Below, one piece after another: positions 38,131 through 47,346 of a stretch of DNA of 55,554 nt. Position 1 is the stretch's first letter; each line of letters opens with the position of its first letter. The stretch comes from Nitrospirota bacterium. GTDB taxonomy: Bacteria > Nitrospirota > Nitrospiria > JACQBZ01. The notes beneath the pieces were generated by a model. It was not told the origin of the DNA and did no database searches. It worked only from the letters and a program-made list of their open reading frames with translations. The stretch covers positions 89,320-144,873 of the forward strand of contig JACQBZ010000028.1 of NCBI GenBank assembly GCA_016194285.1. Direction: 5' to 3'. Position numbers and translations under genes: made by a program.

Positions 38131-39312
38131 TTATTTGACCTGAAGAATAGCGCATTTCAGATATTCCGTTTCGGGTATTTCCAGCACGATCGGATGATCC
38201 CGGCCCTGGGTGCGCCAAGCCGTGATGTAAAAGGATCGTTTGGCATCGGCGGCGGCCGAGACCAAGGTCTCACGAAACAGCTCAGGACTAACCAGATGAG
38301 AACAAGAACAGGTAATTAGGATACCCCCCGATGACAATAGTGTCATGGCCAGCCGGTTGATCTCTTTGTATCCCCGTGTCGCCTCTTTGACCTTCTGACG
38401 GCTTTTGGCAAACGCCGGCGGATCCAGAATGATGCAATCGAATCGCTCCTTCGCTTCGCGAAGCCGATGGAGACCGTCAAAAACGTCTTCTTGAAGAAAC
38501 GTACAAACGGAGGCCAGGCCGTTTCGTTGGGCGTTGCCTTGAGCCTCATCAATGGCCTTTTCCGAGCTGTCCAGACCGATCACCTCTCTTGCGCCGTACC
38601 GGGCGGCATGGAGTCCCCATACCCCGGTGTAGCAGAAGGCATCCAGCACGCGTGCGTCTCGGACCATTCCCTCAAGACATCGGTAATTCTCGGATTGATC
38701 CAGGAAAAAACCGGTTTTTTGACCTTCCCAGACGTCCACTTCAAATGACAGGCCATTTTTCTGGATGACCAAAGGGGAGGGGAGTTCTCCATAGAGAAGT
38801 CGTTTTTCTTGGGCAAGGCCTTCGAGCACTCGGCCAGCGGTGTCGTTGCGCGCGACCACGGCGGTAGGGTGAAACCGTTTGATTAAGACCCGAAGCACCG
38901 GCTCGGTCAGACGATCCATCCCGGCGGTCAGGAACTGGGCCACCCAGACGGGGCCGTATCGGTCGATGATTAAACCCGGAAGGCCGTCGGCCTCTCCGAA
39001 GACGACCCGGTAGGCCTCTTCGCCGCCGAGCCACCGTTCGCGGAGCGCCTGTGCACCGGAGATTTTCCGCTCCAGAAAATCCTCGTTGATCTCGATTCGC
39101 TCTCGCTGCAGCAGGCGGACCGCAATAAGCGATCGCGGGTTAAAGTACCCGCGGCCGATCCATTCTCCCCGATGGTTTTGGATATCCACCGGTTGCCCGG
39201 GTTCCAGTTCCTTCGGTAGCCGGGTCAATTCATTCGAGAAGATCCAGGGATGGCCGGTCTTCAATCGCTTGGCGGCATGGGCTTTGATCACGAGGATGGG
39301 AAGCGGGGTCAT
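38131..39312 (-). CDS. Class I SAM-dependent rRNA methyltransferase, RlmI-like
   Basis: PUA-like N-terminus 'RLKTGHPWIFSNEL', 'VLDAFCYTGVWGLHAARYGAREVIGLDSSEKAIDEAQGNAQRNGL', 'FDCIILDPPAFAKSR'. Confidence 0.94.
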   Translation of the reverse strand: MTPLPILVIKAHAAKRLKTGHPWIFSNELTRLPKELEPGQPVDIQNHRGEWIGRGYFNPRSLIAVRLLQRERIEINEDFLERKISGAQALRERWLGGEEAYRVVFGEADGLPGLIIDRYGPVWVAQFLTAGMDRLTEPVLRVLIKRFHPTAVVARNDTAGRVLEGLAQEKRLLYGELPSPLVIQKNGLSFEVDVWEGQKTGFFLDQSENYRCLEGMVRDARVLDAFCYTGVWGLHAARYGAREVIGLDSSEKAIDEAQGNAQRNGLASVCTFLQEDVFDGLHRLREAKERFDCIILDPPAFAKSRQKVKEATRGYKEINRLAMTLLSSGGILITCSCSHLVSPELFRETLVSAAADAKRSFYITAWRTQGRDHPIVLEIPETEYLKCAILQVK

Positions 39313-39317
39313 CGTAT

Positions 39318-40088
39318 TTATAGGAACTCAAACTCCAGAATGGCTTTGATCACTTGATCGTCGCTTGCTTTGGTCAATCCAAAGCCGTATCCGATATCCA
39401 GCCCAACGCGGCGGGAAAATTTGAGTCCCAGACGCGGGAAGACATAATGCTCCTGCTGACTTTTGGGCTTCAGATCACCCCATGGACCCATATCGCCGTA
39501 GAATTCCACGCCAGGCGTCAGCCGAGGCGTCGCCCGGTAATACAGGCCCGATGCGTATTCGAAATCCAGGCCTTCGTCGACATTCGCCCCGCTGACATTC
39601 TTGGAAAAAAGGGGGTTTAGGATTATCGAAATCTGCCCGATGTCTTTTTCAAGAATGACGCGCGTCTCGACCGTTTCGCCGTCGAGATACTTTCTTTTGG
39701 GGAGAACATATTCGATTTCGACCGCTCCATCCAGGAATCGTTCGCCCTGTTCAAAAAAGCGGTATCGCGACACGACCGCTCGAGCCTGGACATATCTGAA
39801 ATCGCCGTCTTTCGGCTGTTCAAAATCGGCGTAAGCCGCGACGGTCCAGTGGTCTGTCATCCCGTATTCGACCTCCAGTGAATGCTGCTGCAGGCCCTGT
39901 TTGTCCAAGAGCTTCCCGAAGTAATTGTAGGAATGATCCGATTTGACGGTGTAGGTCCACCAATAAGCCAGCTCCGTCTCTCCTTCACTCGGTGTTTGAT
40001 ACGGATAGACTTTAAAGTCGAGCGCATACGTCGGAGAGGCCAAGTCAAGCAGCACGGCCAGGATCGGCCAAACCTTCATTCGAAACAT
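39318..40088 (-). CDS. Outer-membrane beta-barrel-like hypothetical protein
   Basis: Signal peptide, alternating aromatic beta pattern 'TELAYWWTYTVKSDHSYNYFGKLL', C-terminal 'IKAILEFEFL'. Confidence 0.7.
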   Translation of the reverse strand: MFRMKVWPILAVLLDLASPTYALDFKVYPYQTPSEGETELAYWWTYTVKSDHSYNYFGKLLDKQGLQQHSLEVEYGMTDHWTVAAYADFEQPKDGDFRYVQARAVVSRYRFFEQGERFLDGAVEIEYVLPKRKYLDGETVETRVILEKDIGQISIILNPLFSKNVSGANVDEGLDFEYASGLYYRATPRLTPGVEFYGDMGPWGDLKPKSQQEHYVFPRLGLKFSRRVGLDIGYGFGLTKASDDQVIKAILEFEFL

Positions 40089-40100
40089 CCGGTCTCTCCT

Positions 40101-40544
40101 TTAACGCGGAAGCGGTTGATCGGCTTCGATCAGAATCATCCCGTCCATTCCATGATGGCTGGGAATGCGGCACTGGAAGTCAAACTGTCCTGCGGGCGGG
40201 GAGAGGAGTTTGATCCGGGCCGTCTGGCCGGCTGCGATGTCCACCTCCTCGATGTTCCGGCCGCGAACGGCGCTTTCACCAATCTCCACCTCGATCATCT
40301 GGTCCTTGAAGAGTGCGGACCGGAATTGATGAGGTTCGTGTCCTTCATTTTCAATCACCAGTTCGAGCGGACGATTCGACTTTACCTGAATCCGACGGGG
40401 GGTGAAGCTATATTCCTCCGCCTTAATCTCGACCGTTTGCCAATCCGTCTGAGCATGAACCGAACTGGGTCCGACCGAAAAGATGATCGCCAAGCCGATG
40501 AAGGCTGTCAGGCCGCTTGCAACGAAGAAGGGCATCCGGGTCAT
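40101..40544 (-). CDS. Cupredoxin-domain periplasmic protein
   Basis: 'EYSFTPRRIQVKSNRPLELVIENEGHEPHQFRS...GQFDFQCRIPSHHGMDGMIL'. Confidence 0.88.
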   Translation of the reverse strand: MTRMPFFVASGLTAFIGLAIIFSVGPSSVHAQTDWQTVEIKAEEYSFTPRRIQVKSNRPLELVIENEGHEPHQFRSALFKDQMIEVEIGESAVRGRNIEEVDIAAGQTARIKLLSPPAGQFDFQCRIPSHHGMDGMILIEADQPLPR

Positions 40545-41362
40545 TGCGCCAAATCATGGCGTTGCCGCCGGAGCCAGATCAGGGTGATGGGAAAGTAAAG
40601 AAGGTAGAAGAGGGCCTGGACGAGTGACGGGCTGGAACGATACCCAAAAATACCCGCGACCAGTGAGCCCAAAAAAGACCGCTCGCTCAAAAACCAGGAG
40701 GTGTTCCAGATCGGTTCCATCAGTGGTGGGACCAGTCCCACCGTGACCAGTTTTCCGATTCCGGAGGAGAGCATGCCGGCCGCCATAAAAAGGAGGATGA
40801 ATCCGCTCACCCGGAAAAAAGGTTTCAGGTCGAGATGGCCGAATCCCTTGAAAAAGAGCCAGGTCATCAGAACGCCGAGCCCGATCCCCAACAGTCCGCC
40901 CGTGACCGGCAGCGCCACGGATGTTACCCCTCCTCCTTGCAGGAAAAATCCCCAGAGAAAAAGCACCGTCTCCACGCCCTCGCGAAACACGCCCACGAAA
41001 GCCAGCGTGGCCAAGGCCCAAAGCCGATTCTTGGTGATCGCCAGTTCCGCCTGGTGTTGAAGCGCCCCCTTGATCTCACGAGCATTGTGATGCATCCAGA
41101 CCACCATGTGAGTCAGAACACCCGTAGCCAGGAACAGGATGGCAGCCTCAAAAATGTCCTCACCGATGTCCTTGAAGAATACGGACAAGTAATCGGACAT
41201 ACCGGCAAAGATCAAGCTGGCTATAACCGCCCATAGCGCGCCCCAATACACAAAGCGAAACTGCTTGGACTGTCCGATCTTATTCAGGTAGGTTAAGAGA
41301 ATACCCACGATGAGAGCGGCCTCGATGGTTTCTCTCCAGGTGATAATAAATGTTCCTAACAT
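40541..41362 (-). CDS. FTR1 family iron permease
   Basis: Two REXXE motifs: 'WRETIEAALIVGIL' and 'GVFREGVETVLFLWG'; 7-TM pattern. Confidence 0.94.
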   Translation of the reverse strand: MLGTFIITWRETIEAALIVGILLTYLNKIGQSKQFRFVYWGALWAVIASLIFAGMSDYLSVFFKDIGEDIFEAAILFLATGVLTHMVVWMHHNAREIKGALQHQAELAITKNRLWALATLAFVGVFREGVETVLFLWGFFLQGGGVTSVALPVTGGLLGIGLGVLMTWLFFKGFGHLDLKPFFRVSGFILLFMAAGMLSSGIGKLVTVGLVPPLMEPIWNTSWFLSERSFLGSLVAGIFGYRSSPSLVQALFYLLYFPITLIWLRRQRHDLAQ

Positions 41363-41374
41363 CCTGCTGTTCTC

Positions 41375-41758
41375 CTATTCTGCAATGACCATCCCCTTCG
41401 CGGTATCCGGATGAAAATCTCCGAAAAAATCATAGCTGCCCGGTTTGAGCGGGGGGAGGAAGATCGTTATGGATTGACCCGCCCGTACGACCTTTTCCCG
41501 ATTGAGACTGAAGCTTTCGAATTCTTCGGCCGTTTGATCCTCGTTGCTGACGAGCAATTTGATCTTCGTATGGGCCTTGACCCTGACCTCGGAGGGCGAG
41601 AAGCGATGATCCTTAATGACGATGCGGATCTCATCCTCTGCGGCGGCCGTACCGATAAGCAATAGCCCAAGCCCGAGTACGAAACAGAAATGCATCGCCG
41701 CGTTTCTTTTCATGATAGTTCTTCGATCCGGTTCGGTGAAAATCGTTCGCAATTTCAT
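41375..41758 (-). CDS. Cupredoxin-domain protein (EfeO cupredoxin-like)
   Basis: 'IRIVIKDHRFSPSEVRVKAHTKIKLLVSNEDQTAEEFESFSLNREKVVRAGQSITIFLPPLKPGSYDFFGDFHPDTAKGMVI'. Confidence 0.9.
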   Translation of the reverse strand: MKLRTIFTEPDRRTIMKRNAAMHFCFVLGLGLLLIGTAAAEDEIRIVIKDHRFSPSEVRVKAHTKIKLLVSNEDQTAEEFESFSLNREKVVRAGQSITIFLPPLKPGSYDFFGDFHPDTAKGMVIAE

Positions 41759-41777
41759 GTAAATGGATTTTTGAAAA

Positions 41778-42263
41778 TTAACGGCCGGTCGCCCTCTGCC
41801 AATCCCGACACTTTTCCCAATCGATGCAATGTCCGTAGAGCTCCAATCGGTGGTTGCTCAATGTGAAGCCGTGTCGGGCGGCCATTTCTTCCTGAAGCCG
41901 TTCGATGGCGGGAGATTCAAACTCGATAATCTTATCGCATTTATTACAGATCAGGTGATCGTGATGCTTTTTGTTGATTACGTTGTCGTAAATCGTCCGG
42001 GTATCGTCAAAATGCCGTTGCTGGCCGATGCCGATTTCACACAAAAGGTTCAAGGTTCGGTAGATAGTGGCCAGGCCCATTCGTTGGGGTCCCGTCTGGG
42101 AGATCTGACGATGCAGTTCTTCGGCCGTTATATGATCCACCTTGAGAAAGGCTTCCAGGATCGTTTCCCGCTGTTGAGTCAGTTTTAGGCGTTTCTTGAC
42201 CAGATAGTTCTTTAATCGGCCGACTTCTTTGTTCATGGGCGGTTCCTTTGTCATCGCGTGCAA
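41778..42263 (-). CDS. Fur family ferric uptake regulator
   Basis: 'LTQQRETILEAFLKVDHITAEELHRQI...GLATIYRTLNLLCEIGI', metal motif 'HHDHLICNKCDKIIEFE'. Confidence 0.95.
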   Translation of the reverse strand: MHAMTKEPPMNKEVGRLKNYLVKKRLKLTQQRETILEAFLKVDHITAEELHRQISQTGPQRMGLATIYRTLNLLCEIGIGQQRHFDDTRTIYDNVINKKHHDHLICNKCDKIIEFESPAIERLQEEMAARHGFTLSNHRLELYGHCIDWEKCRDWQRATGR

Positions 42264-42283
42264 TCGGGTGTTCGTTGAAATTG

Positions 42284-42325
42284 ATTTTGATTCTCAAAAT
42301 ACAGGACTGCCGGCTGGGTTGTCAA
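42284..42325 (-). promoter_or_regulatory. fur-operon promoter with overlapping Fur-box-like palindrome
   Basis: Minus strand TTGACA, N18, TATTTT; perfect inverted repeat ATTTTGA-TTC-TCAAAAT at 42284-42300 overlaps the -10. Confidence 0.75.
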
Positions 42326-42359
42326 GGAAATTATTTGAAACAGGAAAAGCGAGCACAAT

Positions 42360-43463
42360 TTATTTTGCGAGATAGAGCTCCATGAACAGCAGCACAAACC
42401 ATCCGATTTGGAGGATGAACCAGCCGCCGATCAGGACAAATTCCAGTGTGGTGTTGAATGAAATGGAGAAGTTTTCAGCGGCCATGGTATAGACGTCTTC
42501 GAGGATGTCCAGTTTCTCGTTGATGTTTTGCCGCCACTCGTCGAGATGGAATTTTTTAGAGATGAGCGCGTAAAGCCGGGCCGTGTACCAATCCCCGATC
42601 AGTTTGATGCTGTGCTCGATCGCCTGGGATTCCAGAATGGAGGTGGTCCGGGTCTGGATAATCTCTCGCAGGACCGACCGGACCTGCTTGGACCGGAGCC
42701 ACGACTGTTCCGGACGTCGTCGGAGCAACTGAAGGGTCGTTTTCAATCGCCCATCCAATTCTTCATCGAGGATTCGCGATTTTAAGAGTTGAAGGTTGGT
42801 GATTTCGAACAGTTCAATGTTTGCGTCAAAATCTCCATGAGGGTCAAAGATAAAGGCACCGTCCCAGTCCACCACGGTCAGGTCGTCCTTCCCATATTTC
42901 AGATTCGATCGGAGGGTCGCTTTGATCTCTTCTTCGTCCAAAGGGATCCGCTCTTTCTTAAGCAGCGCGGCGATTTTTTCGCCGTGAAGCGCCAGAAACA
43001 TCTCGGGGTCTCCTTGATAATCCGAAATGCAGTAGACACTGTACTCTTCGTCAAACTCGGGGTCGCACTGAAACTCGTTTAAGATGCGGCGGCTCTCCAG
43101 CAGCAGGTCGCGATTGAGCTCGAGCAGAGGTTCCGCCGCCAGATCATGAAATTCGAAGGTGGCTTCCACAATGACGGTATCGGGAACATAGGCCTTGACG
43201 ACAAAGGTGGCGTCCCGGTCCCGGATCTCGCCTTTTTGGATCCGGATGATCGCCTGCTTCGGGATCACGTCGGGATAGTTCGGGGAACTCTTGAGCACCC
43301 GGCTTTCCACGATGGCCGTCGTCTCCAGATTCAGTCCGGTCTGACCCACCAAAAAAGTGACGCATCGCCCTTTCAGGGCCATTTCTTGTCGCCAGATTTC
43401 CATGAACCCATCATAATACGCAGCCGTCGGATGGGTGTCAAGGAAAGCGGTTGACATGGCCAA
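42360..43463 (-). CDS. RMD1/YagE-like (DUF155-type) membrane-anchored protein
   Basis: C-terminal 'IKLIGDWYTARLYALISKKFHLDEWRQNINEKLDILEDVYTMAAENFSI...TLEFVLIGGWFILQI'. Confidence 0.65.
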   Translation of the reverse strand: MAMSTAFLDTHPTAAYYDGFMEIWRQEMALKGRCVTFLVGQTGLNLETTAIVESRVLKSSPNYPDVIPKQAIIRIQKGEIRDRDATFVVKAYVPDTVIVEATFEFHDLAAEPLLELNRDLLLESRRILNEFQCDPEFDEEYSVYCISDYQGDPEMFLALHGEKIAALLKKERIPLDEEEIKATLRSNLKYGKDDLTVVDWDGAFIFDPHGDFDANIELFEITNLQLLKSRILDEELDGRLKTTLQLLRRRPEQSWLRSKQVRSVLREIIQTRTTSILESQAIEHSIKLIGDWYTARLYALISKKFHLDEWRQNINEKLDILEDVYTMAAENFSISFNTTLEFVLIGGWFILQIGWFVLLFMELYLAK

Positions 43464-43470
43464 TTTTGTC

Positions 43471-43499
43471 TTGACAAATCATCACCCCTGGCCTACTAT
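43471..43499 (+). promoter_or_regulatory. Strong sigma70 promoter of the polyprenyl synthase gene
   Basis: TTGACA (43471-43476), N17, TACTAT (43494-43499), 6 nt before ATG 43506. Confidence 0.75.
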
Positions 43500-43505
43500 C
43501 AGCGC

Positions 43506-44510
43506 ATGTTTTCATCCGCAAAAACCTCGTCATTTCCAACCATTCAAGACATCTGGGAGCGGTACCGCCCGGACCTGCTGAAGGTGGAAGCGCAGATCCT
43601 AAAAAACCTTTCATCGGAGGTGCCGCTCATCAATCAGGTGGCGCAGTATATCCTCAACAGCGGCGGAAAACGAATTCGACCGCTCCTGATGATCCTGTCG
43701 TCCAAGCTCTGTTCCTCCCCGGGGGAAGACCACATTTTGTTGGCGGCCGTCGTGGAGTTTATTCACACCGCGACACTGCTTCACGATGATGTGATTGATG
43801 AAGGCAACCTTCGACGGGGAAAAAAAACGGTGCGAACGCTCTGGGGCAACCACGCCAGTATTCTGGTCGGGGATTATCTTTACGCCACGGCCGTGGCCCA
43901 CGGCCTGAGTCTGAACAACCAAGAGGTCAACCTTGGTCTGCAGAGGGCCTGCTCTCAGATGATTGAGGGAGAGATGGTCCAGCATGTCCACAACAGCGAC
44001 CTGGCGATCCTCGAGTCGGACTATCTTCGAATCATTCAACATAAAACGGCCAGCCTGATCGCCGCGGCCTGTCAACTGGGGGGGGTCGTCAGCGGCGGAT
44101 CACCCGAACAGAAAGAATCCCTGTATCAATTCGGACAGAACCTGGGGATTGCCTTCCAGGTCGCCGACGACACATTGGATTATATTGCCCAGACACAGCG
44201 GTTGGGTAAGACGCTCGGGGCGGATCTCAGGGAAGGCAAAGTGACACTTCCCCTGATTCATCTCCTACGGAATTGTTCGGATGAAGAGAAGAAACGGGTC
44301 ACGCACACCTTTAGAGCGAACGAATCGTCCGAAAAACGATTTGATGAGATCTTGGACCTGATGCACCGTCATGGGTCGATTGAGTATGCATTTTCCGTGG
44401 CCCGAGGATACATCCAAAAGTCCGCCGGTTTCCTGGAATCGTTCGGCCCTTCCGTCCACAAAGCAGCGATGGAAGTGGTCGCGGATTATGTCGTCTCACG
44501 CGATCATTGA
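43506..44510 (+). CDS. Polyprenyl diphosphate synthase (trans-isoprenyl, IspB-like)
   Basis: 'GGKRIRPLLMILSSKL', FARM 'LLHDDVIDEGNLRRGKKTV', SARM 'GIAFQVADDTLDY'. Confidence 0.95.
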   Translation: MFSSAKTSSFPTIQDIWERYRPDLLKVEAQILKNLSSEVPLINQVAQYILNSGGKRIRPLLMILSSKLCSSPGEDHILLAAVVEFIHTATLLHDDVIDEGNLRRGKKTVRTLWGNHASILVGDYLYATAVAHGLSLNNQEVNLGLQRACSQMIEGEMVQHVHNSDLAILESDYLRIIQHKTASLIAAACQLGGVVSGGSPEQKESLYQFGQNLGIAFQVADDTLDYIAQTQRLGKTLGADLREGKVTLPLIHLLRNCSDEEKKRVTHTFRANESSEKRFDEILDLMHRHGSIEYAFSVARGYIQKSAGFLESFGPSVHKAAMEVVADYVVSRDH

Positions 44511-44527
44511 TTCCGCAATCGGCTCCT

Positions 44528-45046
44528 ATGCTATCACCCAAACCCCATCCGCTGGTTGAATTAGCCCAAGAAGCCATCTATGTGTATCTCAGCACGCGAA
44601 TCATGATGCAAGTCCCTGCCTCTCTGATGGAAATGTTTGCCCGACCCGCGGGCGTCTTTGTTTGCCTGAAAAAGAACGGCCAATTGCGCGGTTGTGTGGG
44701 CACCTATCAGCCTGCGCGCCCGACCGTGGCTGAAGAGGTGGTCCACAATGCGATCGCCTCGGCGACGCGAGACCCCCGTTTTAGCACCGTGACCTTGGCG
44801 GAGTTGAAGGAGATCGACTGTTCTGTGGATGTCCTCACGATTCCGGTTCTGACCGCCGCTTGGGACTTGGATCCTCAGCGATTCGGGATCCTGGTTGTTC
44901 AGGGTCCGAGGCGCGGATTGTTGTTGCCCGATCTGGACGGTATCGAGACCGTGGAGCAACAGATCCGGGAAGCGAAACAGAAAGCGGGCATCTTTACCGA
45001 TGAGGCGGTCGAGCTTTACTGTTTTACTGTACAACGTTATCGCTGA
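44528..45046 (+). CDS. AMMECR1 domain protein (AmmeMemoRadiSam system protein A-like)
   Basis: 'GVFVCLKKNGQLRGCVGTYQPARPTVAEEVVHNAIASATRDPRFSTVTLAELKEIDCSVDVLT'. Confidence 0.93.
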   Translation: MLSPKPHPLVELAQEAIYVYLSTRIMMQVPASLMEMFARPAGVFVCLKKNGQLRGCVGTYQPARPTVAEEVVHNAIASATRDPRFSTVTLAELKEIDCSVDVLTIPVLTAAWDLDPQRFGILVVQGPRRGLLLPDLDGIETVEQQIREAKQKAGIFTDEAVELYCFTVQRYR

Positions 45047-45069
45047 ATCGTCGTTCTGGAGGAGTTCCG

Positions 45070-46383
45070 ATGGCTGTCCTCTTACCGTTTCAAGGCATTC
45101 GTTACAACGGCAATAAGGTCAAGGATCTGCGCAAGGTGGTCTGCCCGCCTTATGACGTCATCGATGCCCAGGCGCAGGATCGTTATTATCATGCCCACGA
45201 GTACAACATCATTCGGGTGGAATTAGGCAAAGAGAATCCCGGCGACACTCCCACAAACAACCGCTACACCCGGGCCGCGGCCTTTCTGAAAGATTGGGTA
45301 AAAGAGGGCGTGCTCGAAAGGGATTCGGAGCCGTCTCTGTATTTATACAAACTCGACTACGGTCTGCCGACCAAGGAAAAGAAAACGCTGAAAGGTTTTT
45401 TTTCGCTGGTTCAACTGGAGGAGATTGGAAAAGGCAAGATTTTTCCGCACGAGTTTACTTTTCCGAAGGCCAAACAGGATCGACTCCGGCTGATGCGAGT
45501 CTGCCACGCCAACACCAGTCCAATTTTTATGCTTTACTCCGACCCGGCCGGCGAGGTGATCGCCACGTTGGAGCGTTCGGTCGATGAAGCCCATCCCCTG
45601 ATTAATTTCGTGGGCGAGGAGGAGATCCGTCACCGCCTCTGGAAGATTTCAACCCCGTCTGTGGTGAACACCCTAGGCGACTCCATGAAGGATCAACCCC
45701 TGTTCATTGCGGACGGCCATCATCGTTATGAGACCGCCCTGACTTTCATGACTGAAATGAGGGAAAAGGATCACGCCCCGGGTCCAAAGCCTTACGAGGC
45801 CGTTTTTATTTTCTGCTCAAACATGGATGACGCCGGTATATCGCTGCTGCCGATTCACCGCGTCATCATGAACCCGCTGCCGTGTGATCTTAAGACCCTG
45901 AAGCAGCGGTTGGCCCAGTCATTTGACGTGACTCATCTGGACTTCAACAACATCACGGAATCTCAGGTTCGCAAGAAACTTTTTGAGGAGATGTCAACGG
46001 CGGGTCGATCCGCAGCGGTCTTTGGGATGTATGCCAAGAGCGAACAGGCTTTTCACTTACTGAAACTCAAACCGGATTTGGCGCCCAAGACCTCCAAGGC
46101 CCTGGAGACGTTGGATGTCTCGATCTTTCAAAAAAACATCCTGGAAAGTGCGGTGGGGATTACGGACCCGGCTGCCAAGAAGGAAAGTCAGATCCAGTTT
46201 GTCAAAGACGAAGAGGCCGCCCTGAAGGCGGTCCAGAACGGCTCGGCCGGCATGGTCTTCTTCCTCAATCCGACCAAGATCCGACAGGTCCGAGACGTGG
46301 TCTTAGTCGGCGACCGAATGCCGCAGAAATCTACCTACTTTTATCCCAAACCGCTGACCGGATTGGTGCTGAATAAGTTTTAG
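45070..46383 (+). CDS. DUF1015 domain-containing protein
   Basis: 'LPFQGIRYNGNKVKDLRKVVCPPYDVIDAQAQDRYYHAHEYNIIRVELGKE', 'LFIADGHHRYETALTF'. Confidence 0.95.
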   Translation: MAVLLPFQGIRYNGNKVKDLRKVVCPPYDVIDAQAQDRYYHAHEYNIIRVELGKENPGDTPTNNRYTRAAAFLKDWVKEGVLERDSEPSLYLYKLDYGLPTKEKKTLKGFFSLVQLEEIGKGKIFPHEFTFPKAKQDRLRLMRVCHANTSPIFMLYSDPAGEVIATLERSVDEAHPLINFVGEEEIRHRLWKISTPSVVNTLGDSMKDQPLFIADGHHRYETALTFMTEMREKDHAPGPKPYEAVFIFCSNMDDAGISLLPIHRVIMNPLPCDLKTLKQRLAQSFDVTHLDFNNITESQVRKKLFEEMSTAGRSAAVFGMYAKSEQAFHLLKLKPDLAPKTSKALETLDVSIFQKNILESAVGITDPAAKKESQIQFVKDEEAALKAVQNGSAGMVFFLNPTKIRQVRDVVLVGDRMPQKSTYFYPKPLTGLVLNKF

Positions 46384-46482
46384 AGGGCGTCTTTCTCTTT
46401 ATTGAACAACCCGCCCGCTGGAAGCAGGATAGGGACAGAGAACAGAATGGAACGGTAGGTCCTTTTGGAAAAGGAGGAATCC

Positions 46483-46632
46483 ATGGCTAAGGATCCGGTC
46501 TGCGGGATGATGATCGACGAGAAAAAGTCGGCGGGGAATTCTGTTTACAAAGGCACAACGTACTATTTCTGCGCGAAGAACTGCAAGGAGAAGTTCGACA
46601 AGAGTCCGGGGCAATACCTCACGATGAAGTAA
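46483..46632 (+). CDS. YHS domain protein (49 aa), below the ORF-track size cutoff
   Basis: MAKDPVCGMMIDEKKSAGNSVYKGTTYYFCAKNCKEKFDKSPGQYLTMK; RBS AAAGGAGGAATCC. Confidence 0.9.
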   Translation: MAKDPVCGMMIDEKKSAGNSVYKGTTYYFCAKNCKEKFDKSPGQYLTMK

Positions 46633-46652
46633 GTCATGCCGCCGCGAATGCC

Positions 46653-47336
46653 ATGGCCCCGCGTATCTCCGTGATCATCCCGACGCTCAATGAAGCTGCG
46701 GTCATCGAAAAGACATTGGCCGCCTTGCCGAAGCACGATCGCTTGGAACGGATTGTTGTGGACGGTTGCAGTTCGGACGGCACGGCCACGTTGGCCGAAC
46801 CGTTTGCGGACAAGGTTCTGGTGACGCAGGCCGGCCGGGCCCGGCAGATGAATGCGGGAGCCCGGGCCGCGGGAGGCGAGGTGTTTTTGTTTTTTCATGC
46901 GGATTCCCGGCTTGACGAGGACGGTTTTCGTGAACTGATCGAGGCGCTTGAGGACCCAACCGTTGTGGGGGGCGCTTTTCGACTGGCGATCGATTCTTCA
47001 CGACCGAGCCTACGCATCGTGGCTGCGCTGGCGAACTGGCGAACCCGGCTGACCGGGATCCCGTACGGCGACCAGGGAATTTTTGTCCGTCGGTCCGTCT
47101 TTGAACGGTTGGGCGGGTATCCGGAACTTCCGATCATGGAGGATCTCGAATTCGCGCGACGGCTCAACAGGGCGGGAAAAATCGCGTTGCTGTCCCGACC
47201 GATGATGACGTCTTCCCGTCGGTGGGACAAAGAAGGGGTGGGGTATACCACGTTGCGGAACCAGATTTTTATACTGCTCTATTTCCTGGGCGTCTCGGCG
47301 ACCCGATTGGCGCGGTGGTATCGTGCGGTCCGTTAA
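46653..47336 (+). CDS. Family 2 glycosyltransferase, TIGR04283-like
   Basis: 'ISVIIPTLNEAAVIEKTLAAL', 'VLVTQAGRARQMNAGARAAGGEVFLFFHADSRLDEDGFRELIEAL', 'GIPYGDQGIFVRRSVFERLGGYPELPIMEDLEFARRL'. Confidence 0.92.
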   Translation: MAPRISVIIPTLNEAAVIEKTLAALPKHDRLERIVVDGCSSDGTATLAEPFADKVLVTQAGRARQMNAGARAAGGEVFLFFHADSRLDEDGFRELIEALEDPTVVGGAFRLAIDSSRPSLRIVAALANWRTRLTGIPYGDQGIFVRRSVFERLGGYPELPIMEDLEFARRLNRAGKIALLSRPMMTSSRRWDKEGVGYTTLRNQIFILLYFLGVSATRLARWYRAVR

Positions 47337-47346
47337 GAAAGGTCGT

